Shown: positions 1 to 8,138, numbered from the stretch's first letter. The stretch is DNA of 64,000 bases from Methylotenera sp. (GCF_029946165.1 NZ_JAQSDZ010000011.1:1-64000); one strand, 5' to 3'. Notes: generated by a model from the sequence alone, not told the origin. Program-made: numbers and translations.

Positions 1-70
1 ACCCTTGAATTAATGCACTCAAACTGCATTTACACAGAATTATTTACAGGCTCAATTTAAAATTAGTCGC

Positions 71-195
71 CTATTCTTTTTTACTTCCAGTGCTTGCTTT
101 AGAATTAAGAATCGTAACTAAAAGTTTTCTATGGACGCTATTCAGTTGTCTTTCTAGTATTGCTAACTTTCCATTAGAGAAGTCCGTGGAACTAA
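71..195 (-). pseudogene. Fossil of a TnpT-like C-terminus
   Basis: Read on the minus strand, about 41 codons end at a stop (71-73) and resemble the tail of the neighbouring TnpT-like protein. The fossil has NGKLAILERQLNSVHRKLLV where the intact protein has TKGKLVEVEKQLMNTRKKLV, followed in both by a Lys/Ser-rich tail. No start or N-terminal part is seen; a stop lies just upstream in this frame. It is probably a leftover of a second copy or of an earlier longer reading frame of the same transposon family. The rest of 1-271 shows no gene. Confidence 0.5.
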
Positions 196-271
196 ATTAA
201 GGTTAATTATTCACAAAAACTTGTATATTAGTCTAATTGCATTTATGTTGTAAGAACTCTTGTCTCTATCT

Positions 272-1237
272 TTATTTTGTTAGACGTTCGTTCGTTAAAG
301 TCTCGCTCTTAATATGTCCGGATGTTTTATTCATACGTGGTGTAACTACCAGTTTTTTTCGAGTATTCATTAGCTGCTTCTCCACTTCTACCAATTTACC
401 TTTAGTAAGACCATTTGTTTCACGCAAATCATTGATGGTGTTTTGAATTTTAGCTAACTCCTTTTTGTGAGCATGCTCTAAACTAAAATTGGATTTACGT
501 GAATTCTGAAGTTCCTTTTCTAACTTTTTAATTAACTGTCTTGTCTGATCTATTTCTATTAATGATCTGCGTTCCAGGGATTCGTACCTGAATTCAGTTT
601 TTTGTAGAGATGCGTTAATTACAGCTAAATCTTTACTAAAAGAAGATTTCAAGACTTCAATTTGCTTACGATAATCATTTTTCTCATTTTTAAGCGATTT
701 AAGCGCTTTTTCTTTACTGGCTAAGGTATCAGTATTAGACCGTAATAAATAATCGGTCTCAGAGAGACGATTTAGGGCAATTTCTAAGCTAACTTTCGTT
801 TCACTTAATTGATACTTTATATTTTCTAAGTTTTTTCTAGATATTTCAGCTTCTAACTTAAATTTCAATATCTCAGCTGTGGCGTTATTAATTAACTCTG
901 AAAATCCATCCTGGGCAGCTTTTTGGGCATCAACCCATAACCTAGCTACAAACTCACCAGCCGCTAATCCTATATTTTCAGGTATGTCTGTACGATCGAT
1001 TCGTACTCGGCTTTTATCTCGTAATTCCCTCCAGAATTTATTGAGTGCCTCTGCTGGAGCTGACATGCTCCCTTTGCGTACATACTGATATAACTTGTTT
1101 GCCGTTGGCGTTACACCATACCTGAAGAACAACAATACGCATGCTTCTCTGTAAATATCTTGAGTATCAGAAAACTGGGCTTTCAGTTCATTTATTTGCG
1201 CTTGCAACTGTTGCTCATTGATAAATTCGTTACTCAT
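272..1237 (-). CDS. tnpT: KfrA_N-domain coiled-coil DNA-binding protein, TnpT-like
   Basis: The 321-residue protein has an N-terminal KfrA_N-like DNA-binding region (about residues 20-125, with GVTPTANKLYQYVRKGSMSA and ALNKFWRELRDKSRVRI) followed by a long Glu/Lys/Leu-rich coiled coil to about residue 285 and a basic tail. In Tn3-family transposons of the Tn4651 group, TnpT has this architecture and helps the tyrosine recombinase TnpS resolve cointegrates at a site between the two divergent genes. Here the gene is divergent from a tyrosine recombinase with 91 bp between them, and Tn3 remains lie nearby, which supports that role. A plain plasmid-type KfrA protein is the alternative. Confidence 0.7.
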   Translation of the reverse strand: MSNEFINEQQLQAQINELKAQFSDTQDIYREACVLLFFRYGVTPTANKLYQYVRKGSMSAPAEALNKFWRELRDKSRVRIDRTDIPENIGLAAGEFVARLWVDAQKAAQDGFSELINNATAEILKFKLEAEISRKNLENIKYQLSETKVSLEIALNRLSETDYLLRSNTDTLASKEKALKSLKNEKNDYRKQIEVLKSSFSKDLAVINASLQKTEFRYESLERRSLIEIDQTRQLIKKLEKELQNSRKSNFSLEHAHKKELAKIQNTINDLRETNGLTKGKLVEVEKQLMNTRKKLVVTPRMNKTSGHIKSETLTNERLTK

Positions 1238-1268
1238 GATGAAGTCTCAATAATTTATTAACTAATAC

Positions 1269-1287
1269 TACAACGTATTATGTTGTA
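1269..1287. promoter_or_regulatory. Candidate TnpS/TnpT recombination core (rst-like dyad)
   Basis: A perfect 6-bp inverted repeat, TACAAC (1269-1274) and GTTGTA (1282-1287), is separated by 7 bp (GTATTAT). It lies in the 91-bp gap between the divergent TnpT- and TnpS-like genes, where the resolution site of Tn4651-type transposons lies. Two short arms flanking a 6-8 bp spacer is the normal form of a tyrosine recombinase core. It may also serve as a promoter operator. Confidence 0.4.
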
Positions 1288-1328
1288 AATACAATTATTT
1301 ATGATTAACTTTTGACATTATTACTCTA

Positions 1329-2570
1329 ATGTCAAATAATATCCGAATATTCATTTTTAAAAGTATTGAGACCTTAAAATTGCAAAACTACAGCAAATTA
1401 AGTGTGTTGCCCACGATTGCCACCATTGAAAATGTGCAACTTTCACCTGCATTGGATGGTAGCAACGGAATCAACCGTTCGATCGGTAATCGCCCTCAAA
1501 TAACCGCTAATACAGACATTGATGCTATCCGGGTTTGGCTAGCTAGATATAGTGATACCAAAACTACCTTCGATAGCTACCGCAAAGAGGCAGAACGGCT
1601 ACTGCTGTGGTCAGTGGCTGAATTAGGCAAGCCATTATCCTCATTAACGCATGAAGACTTTTTAGTCTATCAACGCTTTCTGGTAGATCCCCAGCCTGCA
1701 GAAAGATGGATCATGACACAACGTAAGGTATCACGTGATAACCCTATATGGCGCCCATTTGCAGGCCCCCTCTTCCCTACCAGCCAACGCCAGGCCATCG
1801 TGATACTCAATGGTATGTTTTCTTGGCTTGTGAATGCAGGATACTTAGCTGGGAACCCACTTTCCCTATCAAGAAACCGGCAAAGAAAAGCCAAGCCTCG
1901 TATTACACGTTTTCTAGATGAAGATCTGTGGAATGAAGTAAAACTTACCATTGAAAGTATGCCTAGAGAAACGAATCGTGAGCGTGAACATTACTACCGC
2001 ATACGCTGGCTATTTTCTTTGCTATACATTTCAGGCATTCGTGCTTCAGAAGTGACTCAAAACACTATGGGCGGTTTTTTTTGTAGAAAAGACAAAAGCA
2101 GTGAATCTAGATGGTGGTTAGAAATTACTGGTAAGGGTGATAAAACAAGAATCATCCCAGCCACTAATGAACTCATGCTTGAGCTTGGGCGTTATCGTAG
2201 AGAAATGGGATTAAGTTTGACTCCAATTGAAGGAGAACCAACGCCACTGTTATTACCTATAGGAGGTAAGCTACGTGGAATGACCAGAAGTGCAATCCAT
2301 TTGATATTAAAGCAAGTGTTTAAAAATACAGCTAAACGTTTAATTGATCGTGGAGATGAATCGACAGCTCAAGTAGCAAGGCTTGAGGCTGCTTCAGCTC
2401 ACTGGATGAGACATACTGCCGGTTCTAATATGACCTCGTCAAATATGGACATTAGACATGTGCGGGATAATTTAGGGCATGAGTCACTTACCACCACAAA
2501 TAACTATTTGCACTCAGAGGATGATAAGAGGCACCAAGATACTGAAGAAAACCATCGATTGAAGTGGTAA
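1329..2570 (+). CDS. tnpS: Tyrosine site-specific recombinase, TnpS-like
   Basis: The 413-residue protein has an N-terminal SAM-like core-binding domain (about residues 65-185) and a C-terminal catalytic domain with the full tyrosine recombinase set: Arg in YISGIRASE (about 238), Lys in TGKGDKTR, HWMR (H358, R361), LGHES (H384) and the nucleophile in NNYLHS (Y393). It should cut and rejoin DNA through a 3'-phosphotyrosine. It is divergent from the TnpT-like gene, as in Tn4651-type Tn3 transposons where TnpS/TnpT resolve cointegrates. It is longer than the roughly 320-residue Tn4651 TnpS, so it may be a related integrase subfamily. The catalytic residues are intact although the transposase nearby is not. 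Confidence 0.85.
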   Translation: MSNNIRIFIFKSIETLKLQNYSKLSVLPTIATIENVQLSPALDGSNGINRSIGNRPQITANTDIDAIRVWLARYSDTKTTFDSYRKEAERLLLWSVAELGKPLSSLTHEDFLVYQRFLVDPQPAERWIMTQRKVSRDNPIWRPFAGPLFPTSQRQAIVILNGMFSWLVNAGYLAGNPLSLSRNRQRKAKPRITRFLDEDLWNEVKLTIESMPRETNREREHYYRIRWLFSLLYISGIRASEVTQNTMGGFFCRKDKSSESRWWLEITGKGDKTRIIPATNELMLELGRYRREMGLSLTPIEGEPTPLLLPIGGKLRGMTRSAIHLILKQVFKNTAKRLIDRGDESTAQVARLEAASAHWMRHTAGSNMTSSNMDIRHVRDNLGHESLTTTNNYLHSEDDKRHQDTEENHRLKW

Positions 2571-2777
2571 TCAGTAAAACGCTCTTAAAATTCATAATAA
2601 AGAAAAATAATACAACATTTAGTGATGCTACATCAGTATACTTACTATATATTGATTGACATCTCGTTGCAACACTAGGTTTTAGTTCGTTAGAAGATGG
2701 TGATTCAACGCATTATTCCTATGCAAGGCTTTACGCTTCAACAAAAAGCGTAAGCAACTCTGAAAGGTAAAGTTAAA

Positions 2778-3020
2778 ATGCTTAATTTAAGCCAGCTATT
2801 TTATACAAGTACGGACGAGTGCTTGCTATCGAACTTGGAATTTCTCCCCAATCAAAAAACTACGATGAATGATGCAAAGTTGCTTATCAGACAAATTTTA
2901 AGAGAGGAGCTTCCTAGAATTTTAGCCGCGATTGCAGGCGAAAGCGCAGTAACAGTACCTCGCTTCTTTACTCAAGGTTCATGGGTTAGCTACAAATACC
3001 CACCTTGTACATTATTTTAG
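2778..3020 (+). CDS. Small hypothetical protein
   Basis: An 80-codon reading frame with a purine-rich stretch (GAAAGGTAAAG) about 7 bp ahead of its ATG. The middle contains an amphipathic helix (LLIRQILREELPRILAAI) and the end is aromatic. No family was recognised. A second ATG at codon 30 is possible. It ends convergently, overlapping the 3' end of the DUF3280-like gene by a few bases. It sits inside the presumed Tn3 remnant and may be passenger debris. The 207 bp between tnpS and this frame hold nothing recognisable. Confidence 0.35.
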   Translation: MLNLSQLFYTSTDECLLSNLEFLPNQKTTMNDAKLLIRQILREELPRILAAIAGESAVTVPRFFTQGSWVSYKYPPCTLF

Positions 3021-3544
3021 TACTTAGTCATTTCTCTTAACTGGTCGCTTACTTTTTTTGCAAGCATTGCTCCACTATGTGCTGTTGTATTTTTCTCTGT
3101 CCAAGAGCCTTCTAATTGAACATAAGTCGTAAACGCCTTCTGTTTCGTCTTAATATCAACCAATAAAAGTCTTGGATAAACGAATAAGTAGGTCGGCTTC
3201 ATAGCCACACCAATAATAATATAATCTGCACCACTATCCTTTGCCATCTCTACTGCAACATCGGTATGGTCGAATAGGTAGGTAGCTGAATTTTTTGAAA
3301 TCTCATCTTTAATCTTGTCATTTACGGGCACAATCTCCACACCATTATCGGAAAGCTTTTGTTTAAATATTGTTGATAGGTAGGCAACTCTAGCTATTTC
3401 TTCTGGGGCATTTGGTAAATCAGTAAGGTCTTGAAGTTGAAAATCCAAAACCATAATTTTGGCAGTTGGCTCAGCAACAGCCGAGGTGTTGACTAATAAA
3501 ATCAACCCAATACTAAAAAACACTTTCAAAATTAAACTTTTCAT
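3017..3544 (-). CDS. Exported DUF3280/DUF2380-like protein
   Basis: The 175-residue protein starts with a clear Sec signal (MKSLILKVFFSIGLILLVNT, then SAVAEP cleavage region). The mature part begins KIMVLDFQLQDLTD and contains LSDNGVEIVP, GADYIIIGVAMKPT and a Lys/Thr-rich end, the pattern of small periplasmic DUF3280/DUF2380-type proteins. Function is unknown. An SD-like GGGGATAT lies just ahead of the ATG. It stands alone between transposon parts, which suggests passenger cargo. Confidence 0.6.
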   Translation of the reverse strand: MKSLILKVFFSIGLILLVNTSAVAEPTAKIMVLDFQLQDLTDLPNAPEEIARVAYLSTIFKQKLSDNGVEIVPVNDKIKDEISKNSATYLFDHTDVAVEMAKDSGADYIIIGVAMKPTYLFVYPRLLLVDIKTKQKAFTTYVQLEGSWTEKNTTAHSGAMLAKKVSDQLREMTKY

Positions 3545-3699
3545 AGAGATATCCCCTTAAATTTTTAATCACTATCGATTACTGTATACCGAACTGTATA
3601 TGAGTAGCAATAGCAATTTTAAATTTCCGCCCATTAATCAATAAAAAAGCACACTATTCTAAGTCATGTAGCTTGATTACTCCTGATGCTATAGGGCTC

Positions 3700-3802
3700 C
3701 TATCGCATGGAGTTAACTTTCAGATTTATGCGCAGAGAACCACTGATGATACGGTCAAGAATGGTATCCGCTACAGTGGTGGTGTTATTACTTAAATAGT
3801 TA
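3700..3802 (-). pseudogene. Remnant of IS21-type istB (3' end)
   Basis: On the minus strand about 33 codons end at TAG (3700-3702) and read [20 protein letters not shown] then INLKVNSMR. This matches the conserved C-terminal pattern of IstB helper ATPases (AdAiLDRlvh...i.LkGeSmR). Nothing upstream continues the match, because the Tn3 tnpA fossil on the other strand begins there. I read this as a scrap of an IS21-family element joined to the Tn3 fossil. The match is short, so confidence is moderate. Confidence 0.45.
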
Positions 3803-3806
3803 CACT

Positions 3807-4070
3807 GGTCATAGTTATGAACAACAGCGTTACCGTACCAGCGGGTTAGCGCTTGTAATGGCAGCTATTATTTTATGGAATACAGTTTATTTAGAGAGAG
3901 CCACCTAAGCTTTGGAGAAGGGCAACGTGAATTCAGATGAAGATTGGCATCAATATCTTTCACCACTAGGCTGGTGGCATATAAATCTAACAGGAGATTA
4001 CATTTTGGAACAAAGAAAAATCATACAACAGGGTAAATTCAGGCCGTTGAGAACACTTCAAAATCCTTAA
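3807..4070 (+). pseudogene. tnpA: Tn3-family transposase (tnpA) C-terminal fossil
   Basis: About 87 codons keep the most conserved end of Tn3-family Tnp[21 protein letters not shown], then [27 protein letters not shown] and GKFRPLRTL before TAA at 4068-4070. One in-frame TAA at 3906-3908 interrupts it directly after [10 protein letters not shown]. The catalytic DDE region and everything upstream are missing. The stop codon overlaps the inner end of the terminal repeat at 4066-4103, the normal arrangement at the tnpA end of these transposons. Confidence 0.85.
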
Positions 4071-4103
4071 CATGGTTTATATTCCGATTCGTGCGTCGAC
4101 CCC
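4066..4103 (-). repeat. 38-bp Tn3-type terminal inverted repeat (right end)
   Basis: Read on the minus strand the sequence starts GGGGTCGACGCACGAATCGG and ends ATGTTAAG, exactly 38 bp. Tn3-family repeats are typically 38 bp, start GGGG and end TAAG. It directly follows the tnpA fossil, so it marks the outer end of the element; the host sequence after it starts AGATA. I found no partner copy at 1-270, so the left end must lie outside the window or be lost. Confidence 0.8.
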
Positions 4104-4124
4104 AGATAACAAAATTCCTTCTGG

Positions 4125-5048
4125 TTATAATAATTTTTTGCGCCGAAACGCTCCAGGGCTTAATCCGGATGATTTTTTAAAAGCTTTGCTAAAGGCCGCT
4201 TCTGATTTATAACCCGTTAACTCTGCGATTACTGTCATATTTGTGGCATATGAACAAAGCATCTCTTTTGCTTTACTCATACGCCAAGAGGTTAGATACT
4301 GAATAGGCGTTCGCCCAGCCAGTTCATGAAATCGCACTGCAAAAGCAGAACGTGACATACCTGCAACTTTTGCCAGTTTGTCTACAGTCCAACTCTGCTC
4401 AGGGTGTTGATGCATTGCATTTATAGCTAAACCGATTTTGGAATCGGCAATAGCTCCTAGTATGCCCGTTTGAGTTGCTGATTGTGTTGTGTAAGCGCGC
4501 ATAATCTGAATAAACAGCACTTCGACCAGTCGATTAACGACAGCCTCATTACCAGGACGCTCGCTTCTGGTTTCGTAACCAATGAAGTTAATGGTGGATT
4601 GCAGCCATGAAAATTCCGTGACATCCGTACCATGGATATGAATATATGCTGGCAGCGCATCCAACAGCGGATGTTGGGTATGTTCATCAAACTGAAAGTA
4701 ACCACAGAGAATTGTCGCTGGCATACCGCCTTTACCAAAAGTAACAGGTCCATAGTGTTCTATTTTTTTGCTACCAACAATCTCTTGTGCAGTCGATGGA
4801 ATGGTACCAGGTGAATCTAAAAGTTCGTGTGCATGCCCATGTGGAAAAACCAGCAAATCTCCACCTTGCAGATGAATAGGTTCTGCTTCTCCAGCCATTT
4901 TAAGCCAGCAATTACCTCGAACAATCACATGAAACTCGGCAACAGGCGTCTGGCCAATATCCATTCCCCAAGGGGCGGAAAACTCACAGCGAAAAAATAC
5001 ACCGCCACGCATTCTCATAGAGTTCAATATGTCAGTTAGTGCATCCAT
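4125..5048 (-). CDS. AraC-family regulator with N-terminal cupin domain
   Basis: The 307-residue protein has an N-terminal cupin_6-type sensor domain (about residues 10-190, with GGDLLVFPHGHAHEL) and a C-terminal AraC double helix-turn-helix (about 205-305, with SRSAFAVRFHELAGRTPIQY and ELTGYKSEAAFSKAFKK). It is divergent from the tautomerase/AhpD/SRPBCC genes with a 156-bp gap, so it probably controls them. The effector is unknown; members of this subfamily often respond to small organic or electrophilic compounds. Confidence 0.85.
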   Translation of the reverse strand: MDALTDILNSMRMRGGVFFRCEFSAPWGMDIGQTPVAEFHVIVRGNCWLKMAGEAEPIHLQGGDLLVFPHGHAHELLDSPGTIPSTAQEIVGSKKIEHYGPVTFGKGGMPATILCGYFQFDEHTQHPLLDALPAYIHIHGTDVTEFSWLQSTINFIGYETRSERPGNEAVVNRLVEVLFIQIMRAYTTQSATQTGILGAIADSKIGLAINAMHQHPEQSWTVDKLAKVAGMSRSAFAVRFHELAGRTPIQYLTSWRMSKAKEMLCSYATNMTVIAELTGYKSEAAFSKAFKKSSGLSPGAFRRKKLL

Positions 5049-5204
5049 AATTTTAAATTAAAAACGATTAAACATAAATATTGCACTATTTATCATTTTA
5101 TATCCATATATATCTCTATATCATTCAACTTACACCTAACTGCTGCACTTATAATTTTTAGCAATGGTCAGATGAACTACCAAAACCACATAAGGAGTAA
5201 ATAA

Positions 5205-5420
5205 ATGCCACTAGTACAAATAAAAGGGGTTTCTGGATTTCTGAATATCGAACAGAAGCAGGAACTCATCCGCCGCGTCACCGATGCGGTCGTCTCGGTG
5301 GAAGGCGAAGGCCTGCGACCCGTAACATGGGTCATCATTGAAGATATACCATCTGGCGCCTGGGGTGTGGCTGGACAACCAGTCACCACCGAAGCTTTGC
5401 AGAAAATGGCAACTGCTTAA
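5205..5420 (+). CDS. 4-oxalocrotonate tautomerase family protein
   Basis: The 71-residue protein starts MPLVQIKG, so removing Met leaves the catalytic N-terminal Pro1 of this family. The pattern PLVQI..GV.....EQKQELIRRVTDAV continues with PVTWVIIEDIPSGAWGVAGQ, matching small tautomerases of about 62-75 residues. It should catalyse keto-enol tautomerisation or a related Pro1 reaction as an oligomer. A strong SD (AAGGAG) lies 8 bp before the ATG. It is the first gene of a unit with the AhpD-like and SRPBCC genes, opposite the AraC regulator. Confidence 0.9.
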   Translation: MPLVQIKGVSGFLNIEQKQELIRRVTDAVVSVEGEGLRPVTWVIIEDIPSGAWGVAGQPVTTEALQKMATA

Positions 5421-5480
5421 TCCTGAGACGCTGCACAACCAGATTACGTCAAAACCAGCTAAATTTATAAAGGAAAAATC

Positions 5481-6092
5481 ATGTCATCCAATTACAAACT
5501 CACACTTACATCACGTAGCATCAATGATGCAGAGCCTCGCGCCAAAACGGGTCTGGAAGGCGCACAAAAGTCCTTGGGCTTCATCCCGAACATGTACGCA
5601 TACATGGCCAATTCTCCAATCCTGCTGGACAGCTACCTCTACACCTATGCGTTGTTTCGTCAGGAATCCAGCTTTTCACCAGTAGAACAAGAAGTGGTAT
5701 TTCTAACCATCAGTCGCGAGAATGGTTGCCATTACTGCGTTGCAGCGCACAGCTTTGTTGGCGATGCGATGACCAAGGTGCCAGCTGAAGTAACCAATGC
5801 CATCCGTGATGGAAGCACGATACCTGATACCAAATTGCAAGCTCTGAGCGAATTTACCAAAACACTGCTCAACTCGCGCGGCCACCCTTGCCAAGGCTCA
5901 GTCGCCGCATTCTTAAGCGCGGGCTACAGCGAAGTACACATTCTGAATATTGTACAGGCCATCAGCGTGAAGGTTCTAAGCAACTATGCAAACCACCTGT
6001 TTGACACACCTTTGGATGAAATTTTCAAGGGGCGCGCATGGCAACCAGCCTGCGAAAAATCTGCCTGCGCAACCAAAGAGTGCACTGCGTAG
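5481..6092 (+). CDS. AhpD-like / carboxymuconolactone decarboxylase family protein
   Basis: The 203-residue protein carries the AhpD-type redox motif ISRENGCHYCVAAH (Glu, CxxC, His; about residues 76-89) in an all-helical fold. Such proteins are alkylhydroperoxidase-like peroxidases or reductases of organic substrates. The tail holds three extra cysteines (CEKSACATKECTA). An SD (AAAGGAAA) precedes the ATG. It lies 60 bp after the tautomerase and is probably in the same transcript under the AraC regulator. The exact substrate cannot be deduced. Confidence 0.85.
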   Translation: MSSNYKLTLTSRSINDAEPRAKTGLEGAQKSLGFIPNMYAYMANSPILLDSYLYTYALFRQESSFSPVEQEVVFLTISRENGCHYCVAAHSFVGDAMTKVPAEVTNAIRDGSTIPDTKLQALSEFTKTLLNSRGHPCQGSVAAFLSAGYSEVHILNIVQAISVKVLSNYANHLFDTPLDEIFKGRAWQPACEKSACATKECTA

Positions 6093-6108
6093 CTTAAACG
6101 ACTAAGCA

Positions 6109-6145
6109 CGCCACTTTCCATTTCATCAACGGAAAGTGGCGTTTT
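6109..6145 (+). terminator. Rho-independent terminator after the AhpD-like gene
   Basis: An 11-bp perfect stem, CGCCACTTTCC (6109-6119) and GGAAAGTGGCG (6131-6141), with an 11-nt loop is followed by TTTT. It lies between the AhpD-like gene and the broken SRPBCC gene, so the latter may be read only by read-through or from its own promoter. Confidence 0.8.
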
Positions 6146-6172
6146 ATAACAACATTTTCTAGGGAGTATTTT

Positions 6173-6736
6173 ATGACTGATTCGACAGAATTCAGCATCA
6201 CAAAATATACGCAGTCACCGTTACGCCTGGAATTAAAGAAACATTTCAGCGTGACACCGCAAGTGCTATTCGACACGATCTCTGACCATCACGCAGTAGC
6301 CAACTAGGTGCCGCTCATGAAGGCTGTGTCCATGGAACACCACAATAATAGCGGCGGGGAATGCGGGGTCGGTTCTGTTCGGCATTGCGCTTTGCACGGG
6401 ATGGGTGGTTTGGACGAAACCATTGTTTGGTGGAACCCGCCCCATGGCTATGCCTTCAAAGTAGATGTCAAATCGAAAATAATGATGCCCACTAAAGATC
6501 ACTTTTCCGTAATGCTGATTGAACCACATGTAAACGGCGGAAGCACATTGACATGGCGGCATTACTTCAACTGGCGCAGCTTTTTCATGCGTCATGTCAC
6601 AGCAGTTATGCTCCCTATGATGATGAGAAAAGCCATCGACAACATCCGCAAGGAACTGGGCGAAAAGTATATGAATAAATGTCATACTGGTGCTGGCTGC
6701 AACGCAATGACTCATCAAAATACCTGCTGTAAGTAA
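6173..6736 (+). pseudogene. SRPBCC-family protein interrupted by an in-frame TAG
   Basis: From ATG at 6173 one continuous 188-codon frame encodes a START/SRPBCC ligand-binding protein, except for TAG at 6305-6307 (codon 45). The context SDHHAVAN-stop-VPLMKAV matches the family's conserved SDH...W.p...V stretch, so the stop probably replaces a Trp TGG by one base. The rest is intact: GGECGVGSVRHCALHGMGG, DETIVWWNPPHGYAF, then a Met- and Cys-rich tail (HTGAGCNAMTHQNTCCK). It follows an SD-like AGGGAG. A GTG directly after the stop could restart translation. It could also be a sequence error. Confidence 0.75.
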
Positions 6737-6755
6737 TTCGTCCTTCAAACGACTA
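6728..6755 (+). promoter_or_regulatory. ECF-type promoter motif ahead of the DMT transporter
   Basis: TGTAAG (6728-6733), 16 bp, CGACTA (6750-6755), followed by ATTCC. It matches the window-wide bipartite motif. The -35 half overlaps the end of the SRPBCC gene. The -10 half lies only about 10 bp before the first ATG of the transporter, which implies a very short or absent leader. Confidence 0.55.
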
Positions 6756-6765
6756 ATTCCTATAT

Positions 6766-7632
6766 ATGATGACGATGCACAATTTACGAATCGGTCTGTT
6801 CACTTCACTTGCCATGATGGCTTTTGCAGGCAACTCCCTGCTTTGCCGATGGGCACTAAAAGAAACAGGGATAAATGCTGCCAGTTTTACTTTAATTCGT
6901 ATTATTTCTGGTGCACTTATGCTATTGATAATACTCAGGCTACGTAAAGACAATCATTTGGCGAGCCGTGCAGCTGCTGGCAGTTGGCCTTCTGCATTAG
7001 CTTTGTTTACTTATATGGCAGCATTTTCCTACGCTTATGTGAGTCTGCCAACTGGTACTGGCGCGCTGTTGCTTTTTGGATCCGTACAACTCACCATGGT
7101 TCTTTCTGGTTTGTGGCAAGGCGAGCGTTTACACATGCGACAAAATATAGGACTAATCATTGCAACAGTTGGCTTGGTCTGGCTACTGTTTCCTAGCATT
7201 GCAGCACCGCACCTTGTTGAATCATTGCTCATGCTGACCGCTGGTGTAGCTTGGGCCATTTACTCACTGCGCGGCAAGGGGGCATCAGATCCTGTCAGCA
7301 TTACTGCGGGTAATTTCATGCTTGCTACTATGTTTTCAGTAGTGCTTAGCTTTATCTTTACTTCAAACGCAAAAGTAGATACAACAGGGTTCGCGCTCGC
7401 AGTGCTATCTGGGGCAGTCACTTCTGGAGTAGGCTATGCAATATGGTATTCAGCCTTGCAAGGCTTAAAAACCACAACTGCGGCAATTGTTCAGCTAAGC
7501 GTTCCAGTCATTGCCGCTATTGGTGGCGTGATGCTTTTGAACGAGATAGTCACGCCAAGGCTGGTGATAGCTTCAGTTGCCACGCTAGGCGGCATTGCGC
7601 TGGTGCTTATTGAACGACGTAAGACAATCTGA
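6766..7632 (+). CDS. EamA/DMT-superfamily transporter
   Basis: The 288-residue protein has about ten hydrophobic helices in the duplicated EamA pattern: MMAFAGNSLLCRWALKE near the start, and in the second half GKGASDPVSITAGNFMLAT and SGAVTSGVGYAIWYSALQGL. Such proteins export small metabolites across the inner membrane; the substrate is unknown. Several ATGs lie within the first four codons. The closeness of the predicted -10 element suggests a leaderless message or a start at ATG 6775. It converges on merR. Confidence 0.85.
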   Translation: MMTMHNLRIGLFTSLAMMAFAGNSLLCRWALKETGINAASFTLIRIISGALMLLIILRLRKDNHLASRAAAGSWPSALALFTYMAAFSYAYVSLPTGTGALLLFGSVQLTMVLSGLWQGERLHMRQNIGLIIATVGLVWLLFPSIAAPHLVESLLMLTAGVAWAIYSLRGKGASDPVSITAGNFMLATMFSVVLSFIFTSNAKVDTTGFALAVLSGAVTSGVGYAIWYSALQGLKTTTAAIVQLSVPVIAAIGGVMLLNEIVTPRLVIASVATLGGIALVLIERRKTI

Positions 7633-7647
7633 AAACCTGGAAGGCGT

Positions 7648-8067
7648 TCAATTGCTCTGCAACGCATTGATTAATGGACACGCAACCTTGCCATTGGTTG
7701 CGTGGCAGGCGCACACAAGCTCAGCCAGCGCGGTCTCCATGCGCATCAAATCGGCCAGCTTCTCACGCACATCCTTAAGCTTATGCTCAGCCAAATGGCT
7801 GGCTTCTTCGCAGTGCGTGCCGTCCTCCAGCCGCAGTAAATCGGCGATCTCATCCAGACTAAAACCTAGGCGTTGCGCTGACTTCACAAACAGCACTCTT
7901 GCCACGTCTGACCCGTCATAACGGCGAATACCACCGTAAGGCTTTTCTGGCTCCAGCAACAAGCCCTTGCCCTGATAAAAACGGATGGTTTCCACGTTGA
8001 CTCCAGCCGCCTTGGCAAAGGTGCCAATGGTCAGATTTTCCAGATTGCTTTTCAAATTATTTTCCAT
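7648..8067 (-). CDS. merR: Mercury-responsive regulator MerR
   Basis: The 139-residue protein has an N-terminal MerR winged helix ([20 protein letters not shown], then [20 protein letters not shown]), a dimerising helix and the mercury-binding cysteines of the Hg(II) class (one in GTHCEEASH and two in the [14 protein letters not shown] loop). It represses merTPA without Hg(II) and activates it with Hg(II) by untwisting the long-spacer promoter. It is divergent from merT across the operator at 8073-8103. Confidence 0.95.
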   Translation of the reverse strand: MENNLKSNLENLTIGTFAKAAGVNVETIRFYQGKGLLLEPEKPYGGIRRYDGSDVARVLFVKSAQRLGFSLDEIADLLRLEDGTHCEEASHLAEHKLKDVREKLADLMRMETALAELVCACHATNGKVACPLINALQSN

Positions 8068-8072
8068 ATGGC

Positions 8073-8103
8073 TTGACTCCGTATATAACTACGGAGATAA
8101 GCT
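8073..8103 (+). promoter_or_regulatory. mer operator/promoter
   Basis: The -35 element TTGACT (8073-8078) and -10 element TAAGCT (8098-8103) are 19 bp apart, the over-long spacer typical of MerR-controlled promoters. Within the spacer is the dyad CTCCGTA (8077-8083) / TACGGAG (8090-8096), as in Tn501-type operators. Confidence 0.95.
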
Positions 8104-8138
8104 TACGCTATTGATTATGGATTTGAAAGGAGAAACAC

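Noticed and set aside
3807-4070. Minus-strand continuation of the IstB remnant
   Set aside because: The strand opposite gives a much stronger, conserved TnpA match over the same bases, so only the part below about 3802 is kept as IstB.
6099-6104. CGACTA before the SRPBCC gene
   Set aside because: No TGTAAT-like half lies 16-17 bp upstream, and it sits just before a terminator stem.
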